A stretch of DNA of 64,000 nucleotides from NCBI RefSeq assembly GCF_019898765.1, contig NZ_JAIOKB010000004.1, forward strand, positions 248,001 through 312,000, written 5' to 3'. Both the position numbers and the translations under genes were made by a program. The stretch is from Sphingomonas yunnanensis. Its GTDB lineage: Bacteria; Pseudomonadota; Alphaproteobacteria; Sphingomonadales; Sphingomonadaceae. Below are positions 37,060 to 46,655 of the stretch, piece after piece (the stretch's first letter is position 1; the number at the start of each line of letters is the position of its first letter). Under the pieces are notes generated by a model. That model worked only from the letters and a program-made list of their open reading frames with translations. It ran no database searches and was not told the DNA's origin.

Positions 37060-39816
37060 ATGAGAGCGCGCATGACCGGGCGCTTCGACCATCTTCCCCA
37101 CCGCCGCGCGATCGTCAGCCGTCGCGCGCTCGCCGAGGCGGCCGCGTTGCTACCGGGCGACGATCCCGCGACCCTGCGCCGCGGGCTGAGTCAGCTGCTG
37201 CGCGAGGCGCTGGACGCCGGCCGCGCCGAGATCGCGCGGCGGCTCGCCGCGACGCCGTCGCGCGGGCTCGAGGCCGCCAACGCCCAAGCCTATCTGGTCG
37301 ACCAGCTGCTGACCGTGCTCGCCGAGGTGACGACGCAGCGGCTCTATCCGGTCCACAACCCAACCGCGGGTGAGCGGCTGCTGCTGATCGCGGTGGGTGG
37401 CTATGGCCGCGGCGAGATGGCGCCCTTCTCCGACGTCGACATCGGCTTCCTCACGCCGGGCAAGCAGACCCCCTGGGCCGAGCAGGTCATCGAGTCGATG
37501 CTCTACACCTTGTGGGACTTGGGGCTGAAGATCGGCCACTCGAGCCGCTCGCTCGACGAGATGGTGCGCCAGGCGAAGGCCGACGTGACCGTGCGCACCG
37601 CGCTGCTGGAAGGTCGCTACGTCTGGGGCGACGAGGCACTCTACGCCGACGCGGCAAAGCGCTTCAACGACGACGTGCGGCACGGCACCGAGCGCCAGTT
37701 CATCGCCGACAAGCTGGCCGAGCGCAACGCGCGCCACGTCCGCATGGGCGACACGCGCTACGTCGTCGAGCCCAACATCAAGGAAGGCAAGGGCGGGCTG
37801 CGCGACCTGCACGCGCTCTTCTGGATCGGCAAATATGTCTATGACGTGCAGCGCGCCGCCGAGCTGGTCGAGATCGGGCTGTTCACCCGCGTGGAATATC
37901 GCGCCTTCCATCGCGCCGACAATTTCCTTTGGGCGGTGCGCTGCCACCTTCACCTGATCGCCGGTCGCGCCGAGGACCGGTTGACCTTCGACTATCAGCG
38001 CGAGATCGCCGAACGGATGCGCTACGCCGCGCGCCCGGGGAAGCCGGCGGTCGAGCGCTTCATGCAATTCTACTTCCTCCAGGCCAAGGCGGTGGGCTCG
38101 CTCACCGGGCTGTTCCTGGCGCATCTGGAGGAACGGTTCGCGCCGAAGCGGCGCTACGGCCTGCCCCGTCTTCGCCGCGCGCCGCGCAAACTCCACGGCT
38201 TGACCGTGGACGGCGGCCGGATCGCGCTGCCCGACGACGATTTCCTCCGCGCCGATCCGGTGAGGCTGGTCGAGCTGTTCGCGCTCGCCGCGCGCGAGGC
38301 GAAGGAGATCCACCCGCTCGCGATGCGCGCCGCCACGCGCGACGCCAAGCTGGTCGCGACCGTGCGCCGCGATGCCCGCGCCAACGCCGCGTTCCTGGAG
38401 CTGCTCGCCGGCGACGCTGACCCCGAATTGGCGCTGCGCTGGATGAACGAGGCGGGGGTGCTCGGCCAGTTCGTGCCCGACTTCGCCCGCGTCGTCGCGC
38501 AGATGCAATTCGACATGTACCATCATTACACGGTCGATGAGCACACCATCCGCGCGCTCGGCCTGCTCAGCCGGCTGGAACACGGTCAGCTCGCCGATGA
38601 GCATCCGCTGCCCAGCGCGGTGATCGAGCAGATCGTGTCGCGCCGCGTGCTGTATGTCGCGGTGTTCCTCCACGACATCGCCAAGGGGCGGGGCGGGGAT
38701 CACTCGATCCTGGGCGCCGAGGTGGCCGAGCGGCTCGGCCCGCGCTTCGGCCTGACTCCGGCAGAGACCGAGACGGTCGCCTGGCTGGTGCGCCACCACC
38801 TGCTGATGAGCGCCACCGCCTTCCGCCGGGACCTCACCGACTTCAAGACGATCCTCGACTTCGCGGACATCGTGCAGAGCCCGGAACGGCTGCGGCTACT
38901 GCTGGTGCTCACCGTGGTCGACATCAGGGCGGTGGGACCAGGGACGTGGAACGGCTGGAAGGGCCAGCTGCTCGGCGACCTGTACGACCGCGCCGAGGAG
39001 GTACTGCGGCTCGGCCACAAGCAGAAGGGGCGCGGCGAGCGGCTGCTCGCCAAGCAGGACGGGCTGCGCGCGGCGATGGGGTGGAGCGAGGCCGAGCTCG
39101 CCGCCTACGCGCACCGCCTGCCCGAGGCCTATTGGATCGCCGAGCCCGTGGATGTGCTCGCGCACAACGCCGCCTTCGTCACGGCCGCGGGCGACGCGCT
39201 GCTGTCGATCGACGCGCAGGTCTATCCCGAGCGCGGCGCGACGCTGGTGACGGTCTATGCCGCCGACCATCCCGGCCTGTTCAGCCGCATCGCCGGCGCG
39301 ATCCACGTCGCCGGCGGCAACATCATCGACGCGCGCATCCACACCACGCGCGACGGCATGGCGCTCGACAATTTCCTCGTACAGGATCCGCTCGGCCGCC
39401 CGTTCGACGAGGCCGGGCAGCTCGAGCGACTCAAGACCGCGATCGAGGACGCGCTGGCGGGGCGCGGCAAGCTGACCGATCGGCTGCGCGCCAAGCCGCT
39501 GCCGCGCGCGCGCGCCGACGCCTTCCGCATCGAACCCAACGTGCTGGTCGACAACAAGGCGTCCAACCGCTTCACCGTGGTGGAGGTGGCGGCGCGCGAT
39601 CGGCCCGCGCTGCTCAACCAGCTGGCGCACGCGCTGTTCCTGTCGAAGGTGACGATCCACTCGGCGCATGTCGCCACGTACGGCGAGCGCGCGGTCGACG
39701 TCTTCTACCTGACTGACCTCACCGGCGACAAGCTGGCGGCCGGCGCGCGGCAGCGCGCGCTGGAGAAGCGCCTGCTCGCCGCCGCCGCCGGCGTACCGTA
39801 CGAGGAGGCGGCGTAG
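37060..39816 (+). CDS. glnD: PII uridylyltransferase/uridylyl-removing enzyme
   Basis: The 918-residue GlnD senses glutamine and modifies the PII protein. The nucleotidyltransferase motif GGYGRGEMAPFSDVDIGFL is near residues 112-130. The HD domain lies about 485-600 (HHYTVDEHTIRAL, then HDIAKGRGGDHS), and the two ACT domains start near 728 (TLVTVYAADHPGLFSRIAGA) and 838 (FTVVEVAARDRPALLNQLAH). Length is normal. ATG 37060 and ATG 37072 are both possible, since neither has a strong Shine-Dalgarno. It is not linked here to the usual mviN or glnB neighbours. Confidence 0.97.
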   Translation: MRARMTGRFDHLPHRRAIVSRRALAEAAALLPGDDPATLRRGLSQLLREALDAGRAEIARRLAATPSRGLEAANAQAYLVDQLLTVLAEVTTQRLYPVHNPTAGERLLLIAVGGYGRGEMAPFSDVDIGFLTPGKQTPWAEQVIESMLYTLWDLGLKIGHSSRSLDEMVRQAKADVTVRTALLEGRYVWGDEALYADAAKRFNDDVRHGTERQFIADKLAERNARHVRMGDTRYVVEPNIKEGKGGLRDLHALFWIGKYVYDVQRAAELVEIGLFTRVEYRAFHRADNFLWAVRCHLHLIAGRAEDRLTFDYQREIAERMRYAARPGKPAVERFMQFYFLQAKAVGSLTGLFLAHLEERFAPKRRYGLPRLRRAPRKLHGLTVDGGRIALPDDDFLRADPVRLVELFALAAREAKEIHPLAMRAATRDAKLVATVRRDARANAAFLELLAGDADPELALRWMNEAGVLGQFVPDFARVVAQMQFDMYHHYTVDEHTIRALGLLSRLEHGQLADEHPLPSAVIEQIVSRRVLYVAVFLHDIAKGRGGDHSILGAEVAERLGPRFGLTPAETETVAWLVRHHLLMSATAFRRDLTDFKTILDFADIVQSPERLRLLLVLTVVDIRAVGPGTWNGWKGQLLGDLYDRAEEVLRLGHKQKGRGERLLAKQDGLRAAMGWSEAELAAYAHRLPEAYWIAEPVDVLAHNAAFVTAAGDALLSIDAQVYPERGATLVTVYAADHPGLFSRIAGAIHVAGGNIIDARIHTTRDGMALDNFLVQDPLGRPFDEAGQLERLKTAIEDALAGRGKLTDRLRAKPLPRARADAFRIEPNVLVDNKASNRFTVVEVAARDRPALLNQLAHALFLSKVTIHSAHVATYGERAVDVFYLTDLTGDKLAAGARQRALEKRLLAAAAGVPYEEAA

Positions 39817-39948
39817 ATAGGCTCGCGCGGAGCTGCGCCGTCCCCGCCATATCCGCGCCGAGGGGCGTATTCAGGCGCAACGCGGCGATCCCAAGACCCG
39901 TTCGCTCGGAGGGCTTCCCCGTACCGTACCGCGACACCGCTTGAGCCC

Positions 39949-40134
39949 TCAGTCGCGCTCGTCCTCGTCGACCGCATCGTCGTACGCGCCCGCGTCGGGC
40001 CCTTCGCCCGCGCCGGCGCGGGTCTCGCCGGTGCCGTGCTCGGCGAGATCCTCCGTCGTGGTGCCGTCGTTCTGCTGGTCGATGTCGGTGGCGGGGTCGG
40101 CCCCCTCGCCAGCATTGGCGCGATCGTCGGACAT
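39949..40134 (-). CDS. Small acidic protein of unknown function
   Basis: The 61-residue product is rich in Asp, Glu, Gly and Thr (MSDDRANAGEGADPATDID, ending DDAVDEDERD) and probably disordered. A Shine-Dalgarno (AGCAGGAG) about 8 nt before the ATG supports it. No family is recognised. It resembles in composition, but not in sequence, the acidic protein at 6574-6912. Confidence 0.6.
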   Translation of the reverse strand: MSDDRANAGEGADPATDIDQQNDGTTTEDLAEHGTGETRAGAGEGPDAGAYDDAVDEDERD

Positions 40135-40246
40135 CGGTGAGGCTCCTGCTACTCGCTGTCCTAACCCGCCGCGCGGGCGAACGGGCGCGCCTGGACACGC
40201 TGTCTTGGGTTAACCGGGCGGTAATCCCGCGTGCGCAGGAGCGCGG

Positions 40247-41641
40247 TCACTCTGCACCGGACTCGGCCGTGGATGCCGTGTGCCACAGCACGCCATAGCC
40301 GAACAGGCCCGAGACAAGCGACGCCGCCAGCACCGCGAGCGCGGCCATCTCGGTCAGCTCGGCCTCGGCGAAGGCGAGCTCGGCGATGAACAGCGAGATG
40401 GTGAAGCCGATCCCTGCCAGCGCTCCGATCCCGAGCACCATCCGCCACGTGACCCCGTCTGGCAGCCGCGCCTGACCGAGCCGCGTCGCCAGCCACGTGG
40501 CTGAGAGGAAGCCCACCGGCTTGCCCAGCGCCAGCCCGACGACGATGCCGAGCGCCAGCGGCGACCGCGCGGCGTCGCTGACCAGCGCCGGCGAGAAGTG
40601 GATCCGCACGTTCGACAGCGCGAACAGCGGCAGCACGATATACGACACCCAGGGCGTCAGGATCCGCACGAGCCGCTCCGCCGCCTCGTCGGTCGCCGCC
40701 GCCATCTCGTGCAGATAGCCCAATCGCTGCTGCGCCTTCTCGCGATATTGCTCGGCCTCCTCCTCGTCGCTGGCGCGGTCGGCCGCCGCCTGGGCGGCCT
40801 TGAGTTGGTCGACGGGCTTCTGCACACGTTCGACGAAGCGTTTCTCGGAGAGTCGCGAGCTGGTCGGCAGCAACAGCCCGATCGCGACGCCGGCGATGGT
40901 CGGGTGGACGCCCGAGCCGAGCACCCCGACCCAGACCACGAGTCCGCAGGCGATGTAGAGGATCGGTGCCACCCAGCGGAGCCGCAGCAGCACCATCATC
41001 GCGGCATAGCCGATCGCGGCGAGCAACAGGAACCACGGGTGCAACGCCTCGGTATAGGCCACCGCGATGACGAGCAGCCCGAACACGTCGTCGATCGCGG
41101 CGAACGCGAGCAGCACCGCGCGCACCGCGGGCGGCAGCCGCGTGGTGAACATCGCGACGATAGCGAGGCTGAAGGCCGTGTCCATCGCCGCGACCACGCC
41201 CCAGCCGTGCTGCGTCGGCGTGCCGTAGTTGAAGGCGAGATAGAGGCCAACGGGCACGACCAGCCCGCCGATCGCGCCCGCCACGGGGAAGATCGCTGTC
41301 TGCCACGAGCTCAGCGAGCCCTTGACGAATTCACGCTTCACCTCGGTGCCGATGATCAGGAAGAACAACGGCATCAGCGCGTCGTTGACCCATTCGGCGA
41401 CCGAGCGCTCGATTTGCCAGCTGCCGTAGCTGAACCGCAGCGGCCGGTCCCACAGCCGCGCATAGTCGGCGCTCCACGGCGAGTTGATCGCGACCAGCGC
41501 GACCAGTGATGCGAGCAGTAGCGGCCCGCCCGAGACCTGGCCGATCGCAAAGAAGGGCTCGATCTTGCGGAGCATGCGGGCGACCGGCGAGTGATGCGCG
41601 CGCGCCGCGACCTGGCCGGACAGGCGCGGGCTGAGCGCCAT
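40247..41641 (-). CDS. nhaA: Na+/H+ antiporter NhaA
   Basis: The 464-residue NhaA-type antiporter extrudes sodium in exchange for protons. Family stretches are WVNDALMPLFFLIIGTEVKR and AFAAIDDVFGLLVIA, the latter holding the two adjacent Asp (IDD) that bind Na+ and protons. An extra charged cytoplasmic loop (about 265-325, ADRASDEEEAEQYREKAQQR) splits the domains, as in longer NhaA proteins. I chose ATG 41641 (MALSPRLSG), which has GGGAG 9 nt upstream, rather than ATG 41677. Its context gives no regulator such as NhaR. Confidence 0.94.
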   Translation of the reverse strand: MALSPRLSGQVAARAHHSPVARMLRKIEPFFAIGQVSGGPLLLASLVALVAINSPWSADYARLWDRPLRFSYGSWQIERSVAEWVNDALMPLFFLIIGTEVKREFVKGSLSSWQTAIFPVAGAIGGLVVPVGLYLAFNYGTPTQHGWGVVAAMDTAFSLAIVAMFTTRLPPAVRAVLLAFAAIDDVFGLLVIAVAYTEALHPWFLLLAAIGYAAMMVLLRLRWVAPILYIACGLVVWVGVLGSGVHPTIAGVAIGLLLPTSSRLSEKRFVERVQKPVDQLKAAQAAADRASDEEEAEQYREKAQQRLGYLHEMAAATDEAAERLVRILTPWVSYIVLPLFALSNVRIHFSPALVSDAARSPLALGIVVGLALGKPVGFLSATWLATRLGQARLPDGVTWRMVLGIGALAGIGFTISLFIAELAFAEAELTEMAALAVLAASLVSGLFGYGVLWHTASTAESGAE

Positions 41642-41760
41642 GGATGCGTTCTCCCGCGAGTGAATAGTGGTAGGCATACGGGCGAGCGGGGCAGGGCGTT
41701 CCCTCTCAGGGCAGCCCACTGACCCGTATCAATGACTAAGCGCCGATGCTGGCCCCTGTA

Positions 41761-41848
41761 ACGTCATCGTCCGGGAAGCACCGTGCCGCTGATGGGGCGA
41801 TCGTTGCTCGCGCGGACGATTGGATCCCGGACCAAGTCCGGGATGACG
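41761..41848. repeat. Intergenic palindromic repeat (type B, left arm degenerate)
   Basis: The right arm TGGATCCCGGACCAAGTCCG (41821-41840), then GGATGACGT, matches the copy at 27239-27334. The left arm is recognisable but decayed (ACGTCATCGTCCGGG at 41761). It lies between nhaA and pccR. Confidence 0.65.
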
Positions 41849-41891
41849 TTAAGCAGCAGCGGATCGACCCCAGTGTCAGCCGTCCTCTCCC

Positions 41892-43268
41892 TCACATCAC
41901 GCGGTACGGCACCGCGCGCCGCTCCGAGGAATCGACCGCGATGGCGCGATCGGTCGGCGGGAAGGCGCGCTGGTCGCAGTCGATGCGCGGACACAGGCGA
42001 CAGCTGATCCCGATCGGGGTCGCAGCGCCGCGCGGGTCCACCGCGTCGGCGTAGACGAAATCGGCCGCGTGGCGCGCCTCGCAGCCGAGCAGCACCGCAT
42101 AGCGCCGCGGGCTGCGCGCGAACTGACCCGAGGGCTTGACCAGCCCCTTGGCGAGCGAGACGTAGCGCGCGCCGTCGGGCGTCTCGGCGAGCTGGACCAG
42201 GATGCGGTCCGGGATCGCCGCCGCCTCGTGGACGTGCCACAGCGGACAAGCGCCGCCGAAGCGCGCGAACTGGAGCGGGGTCGCCGAGTGGCGCTTGGTG
42301 ATGTTGCCCGCCATGTCGACACGGCAGAAATAGAAGGGGATACCCTCCTCGCCAGGGCGTTGCAGCGTCGAGAGGCGGTGACAGGTCTGTTCGAAGCTGG
42401 TGGCGAAGCGACGCGCGAGCCGGTCGATGTCGTGACGCACGCGGCGCGCTTCCGAGCGAAACGCGCCATAGGGCATCAGCAGCGCGCCGGCGGCGTAATT
42501 GGCCAGGCCTGTCGCGAGCAGCCGCCGCGCCTCGTCCTGAACCAGCGGCGCGGCGGCCACGATCCCCTCTATCGGCGCGGCGAAGGCGAGCGCCGCGAGC
42601 CGGTGCGCGATCAGGAAGCGCCGGCTCTCCGTCGGGAGCGCCGCGGCGAGCGTCAGGCGCGTGCCGTCGAAGCGCGCGAGCGGGGCGTCGTCATGCTGGT
42701 CGGTGGCGATCGTCACGCCGTGCCCGCGCAGCGCCGCCACGACCCACTCGCCTCCGCCCGTGGCGCCCTGCGCATCGGCGAGCGCCTCCGCGGCGCGGTC
42801 GAGCGGGTCGACGTAATTGCCGGCCTCGTGGAACCAGTCGCGCACCGCTTCCCACGGCAGCCGGGCGCCCGCACCGGCCGTCATCGCCTCCTCGGCGAGC
42901 GCGGCGCGCGCGTCGGCGGCGCGCTTGGCGGCATGGAGCGCGATCAGCCGATCGGCGAGGTCGGGACTCTGCTCGGCGAGCCGCGCCACCTCGTCGGGTG
43001 CCATCGGCGCGACGGCGGGGTCGGCGAGTACCTGCGTCAGCGCGGTGAGGCGTCGCGCGGGCACCTCGCCCTCGATCTGCGCCAGCGCGGCAGGGAAGTG
43101 GCGCGCGAGCGCGGCGAGGACCGCGCCGGTGAGCGGGCGCTCGTCGCTCTCGATCTGCGAGAGATAGCTCACCGACAGCGTCAGCCGCTGCGCCATCGCG
43201 CGCTGGGTGAGTCCGGCGTCGCGGCGCAGGTCACGTAGCGCGGCGCCGGCGTAGAGCCGCTGTCTCAT
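41892..43268 (-). CDS. pccR: XRE/ImmA-type regulator of the propionyl-CoA pathway (PccR/RamB-like)
   Basis: The 458-residue regulator has an N-terminal XRE helix-turn-helix (about 8-62, [19 protein letters not shown] then [16 protein letters not shown]), a middle region of the ImmA/IrrE peptidase-like type, and a C-terminal Cys-containing domain ([19 protein letters not shown] near the end) typical of short-chain fatty acyl regulators (PccR/RamB/ScfR). Family members sense acyl-CoA and control propionyl-CoA carboxylase or acetate genes. It is divergent from pccB, as pccR is in Rhodobacter, and its start region carries TTCGCA(A) repeats. Assignment of the name is by family and position, not experiment. 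Confidence 0.9.
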   Translation of the reverse strand: MRQRLYAGAALRDLRRDAGLTQRAMAQRLTLSVSYLSQIESDERPLTGAVLAALARHFPAALAQIEGEVPARRLTALTQVLADPAVAPMAPDEVARLAEQSPDLADRLIALHAAKRAADARAALAEEAMTAGAGARLPWEAVRDWFHEAGNYVDPLDRAAEALADAQGATGGGEWVVAALRGHGVTIATDQHDDAPLARFDGTRLTLAAALPTESRRFLIAHRLAALAFAAPIEGIVAAAPLVQDEARRLLATGLANYAAGALLMPYGAFRSEARRVRHDIDRLARRFATSFEQTCHRLSTLQRPGEEGIPFYFCRVDMAGNITKRHSATPLQFARFGGACPLWHVHEAAAIPDRILVQLAETPDGARYVSLAKGLVKPSGQFARSPRRYAVLLGCEARHAADFVYADAVDPRGAATPIGISCRLCPRIDCDQRAFPPTDRAIAVDSSERRAVPYRVM

Positions 43269-43281
43269 CGCAACCACCTTA

Positions 43282-43318
43282 TTCGCAAAACAATGCTTCG
43301 CAAATTCGCAACTTCGCA
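43282..43318. promoter_or_regulatory. Probable operator between pccR and pccB: TTCGCA(A) repeats
   Basis: Four copies of TTCGCA(A) occur at 43282, 43297, 43305 and 43313, the last three exactly 8 nt apart. Copies 2-4 sit within a palindrome GCAAA...TTTGC (about 43300-43323). The cluster lies within the 106-nt divergent gap, next to the pccR start, as expected for binding sites of PccR/RamB-type proteins, which recognise TTTGC/GCAAA-like sequences. Direct proof is lacking. Confidence 0.6.
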
Positions 43319-43374
43319 TTTGCGCGGGCGCGCGGCGGCGGGCAGGACGACGCCGCACGTCACGGGAGAGCCGC

Positions 43375-44901
<1,527 letters not shown>

Positions 44902-44945
44902 CGCCTCATCATGTACAGCGTAAGGGCATGTGAAGGAGTGCGGCG

Positions 44946-45233
44946 ATGCAGACAGAGCGAGTGACGTTCCTGACCACCCGCGATCACAAGGCAGCGCTCG
45001 ACGCGTTCGCGCGCGAGAACGGCATGTCTGTCGGGCATGTCCTGCGCGAGGCGACGAGCCGTTACATCGTGGACCCAGCACCGTCATCGGACGACGAGCG
45101 AGTCGTGGACCTGCTCGTGCCGCTGGTGAACGGTGCTGTCGTCGACATGCGTGAGACGATCGCGGCGATGCGCGGCGATATCGAGCGTGCTTGTGCGGGG
45201 GTCGATGCGGTACTGGCAGGGGAGCCAAAGTGA
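44946..45233 (+). CDS. Ribbon-helix-helix-like small protein (unknown role)
   Basis: The 95-residue protein begins MQTERVTFLTTRDHKAALDA, then FARENGMSVGHVLREATSRY, which fits a beta-strand plus two helices (ribbon-helix-helix) DNA-binding fold. The C-terminal half is acidic and helical. AAGGAG lies about 5 nt before the ATG. Its stop overlaps the next gene's start by 4 nt (GTGA). It sits between pccB and mce within the methylmalonyl operon. No known function; an operon-internal regulator or a plasmid/phage-type remnant are both possible. Confidence 0.7.
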   Translation: MQTERVTFLTTRDHKAALDAFARENGMSVGHVLREATSRYIVDPAPSSDDERVVDLLVPLVNGAVVDMRETIAAMRGDIERACAGVDAVLAGEPK

Positions 45234-45442
45234 GCGCCGTCGATAAAGCGCTGGGCGCGCTCAAGACAGTGATGACCGTCAAGGATCAGCTCGATCTGTT
45301 GGCGAGAGACTTGACCTGGCTCAACGCACGGGTCGCCGCGCTCGCCGAGGCACATGGGGGATTGCGCGATCGGGTCAGCCGGTTGGAGGGCGTGATACAA
45401 GGAGCCGCGATGATGAACGCTCGCCCGCGGCTCGAGGAATGA
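45230..45442 (+). CDS. Small helical/coiled-coil protein (unknown role)
   Basis: The 70-residue product, starting at GTG 45230, is mostly helical: ALGALKTVMTVKDQLDLLAR then LNARVAALAEAHGGLRDRVS, with leucine-zipper-like spacing. It overlaps the upstream RHH gene by 4 nt and the downstream mce gene by 4 nt (ATGA), so all three are coupled. A coiled-coil partner of the RHH protein is an attractive reading, but no family is recognised. Confidence 0.65.
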   Translation: MSAVDKALGALKTVMTVKDQLDLLARDLTWLNARVAALAEAHGGLRDRVSRLEGVIQGAAMMNARPRLEE

Positions 45443-45876
45443 CGTATCTCCCGCGCCTCGGCCGCCTCAATCACGTCGGCATCGCCACGCCCTCGATCGA
45501 GCGCTCGGTCGAGACGTACCGCATGCTGCTCGGCGCGGAGGCGAACGGCGCGCCTTTCGACCTGCCTGCGCAAGGCGTGCGCGTCTGCTTCATCGACGCG
45601 CCCAATACGCAGATCGAGCTGATCCAGCCCTATGACGACGCGTCACCGATCGCCGGCTTCCTCCGCCGGAACCCCAGCGGCGGCCAGCATCACGTCTGCT
45701 TCGAGGTGCCCGACATCCATGCCGCGGTGGCGCATCTCACCGATCAGGGCGCGACCGTGCTGGGCGAGCCGCGGATCGGCGCGCACGGCACCCCGATCGT
45801 GTTCGTCCACCCGCGCGACATGGGCGGCGTGCTCGTCGAGCTGATGGAGAGGCCCCACGGAGACCCGCATGACTGA
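45439..45876 (+). CDS. mce: Methylmalonyl-CoA epimerase
   Basis: The 145-residue VOC-fold enzyme interconverts (S)- and (R)-methylmalonyl-CoA, joining the carboxylase to the mutase. Metal ligands are visible as His in LNHVGIATPS, His in GGQHHVCFEV and Glu in GVLVELME at the C-terminus. Length is normal. It is coupled to the small gene before it by ATGA and overlaps the next gene's start by 8 nt. Confidence 0.95.
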   Translation: MTYLPRLGRLNHVGIATPSIERSVETYRMLLGAEANGAPFDLPAQGVRVCFIDAPNTQIELIQPYDDASPIAGFLRRNPSGGQHHVCFEVPDIHAAVAHLTDQGATVLGEPRIGAHGTPIVFVHPRDMGGVLVELMERPHGDPHD

Positions 45877-46654
45877 GCCGGCGATGATCCTGACTGAGCG
45901 GCGCGGCGACGTGCTCGTCCTCACGCTCAACCGGCCCGACCGGCTCAACGCCGCCCCGCCCGCGATGTTCGAGGCGATCACCGCCGCGCTGGGCGATCTC
46001 GGCGACGCGCGGGCGGTGCTGATCCGTGGCGCCGGCCGGGCCTTCTGCTCAGGCGCCGACGTTGGCGCGGGCGCGCTGACCAGCGACGATCCCGGCGCAG
46101 CGACGCATGCGGCGCTGAGCCACTCCTACAATCCCGCGATCCTCGCCGTCGCTGCGGCGCGGGTGCCGGTGGTGAGCGCTGTGCGAGGTCCGGCGGCCGG
46201 GATCGGCTGTAGCCTCGCGCTCGCCGCCGACCTGTGCGTCGCCGGGGACACCGCCTATTTCCTCCAGGCCTTCGTCAACATCGGTCTCGTCCCCGACGGC
46301 GGCGCGAGCTGGCTGCTGCCGCGGCTGATCGGGCGCGGGCGCGCCGCGGAGATGATGCTGCTCGGCGAGCGCGTGCTCGCCGCCAAGGCGCTCGACTGGG
46401 GCATGATCCACAGATTGGTGGCGGACGTCGACCTTGACGCGGCGGCGTTCGCGCTGGCCGAGCGGCTCGCCGCCGGACCGACCGTCGCGCTGGGCGCGAT
46501 CCGCCGCGGACTGCACGCCGCGCTGGAGAGCGACCTCGCCACCGCGCTTGCGCGCGAGGCCGACGACCAGCGCGCAATTCGCGGCACCGTCGACGCGATC
46601 GAGGGCGGTACGGCCTTTCTCCAGAAGCGCGCACCCGCGTTCAAGGGCGCCTGA
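45869..46654 (+). CDS. Enoyl-CoA hydratase/isomerase family protein
   Basis: The 261-residue crotonase-fold protein has the CoA-binding loop and oxyanion motifs: [18 protein letters not shown] (about 48-65) and [20 protein letters not shown]. The acidic residue position around [20 protein letters not shown] resembles hydratases, and the protein is probably in short acyl-CoA beta-oxidation. The start overlaps mce by 8 nt. Its presence within a propionyl-CoA operon suggests a role in delivering or clearing short acyl-CoA, but the substrate is not determined. Confidence 0.92.
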   Translation: MTEPAMILTERRGDVLVLTLNRPDRLNAAPPAMFEAITAALGDLGDARAVLIRGAGRAFCSGADVGAGALTSDDPGAATHAALSHSYNPAILAVAAARVPVVSAVRGPAAGIGCSLALAADLCVAGDTAYFLQAFVNIGLVPDGGASWLLPRLIGRGRAAEMMLLGERVLAAKALDWGMIHRLVADVDLDAAAFALAERLAAGPTVALGAIRRGLHAALESDLATALAREADDQRAIRGTVDAIEGGTAFLQKRAPAFKGA

Positions 46655-46655
46655 C

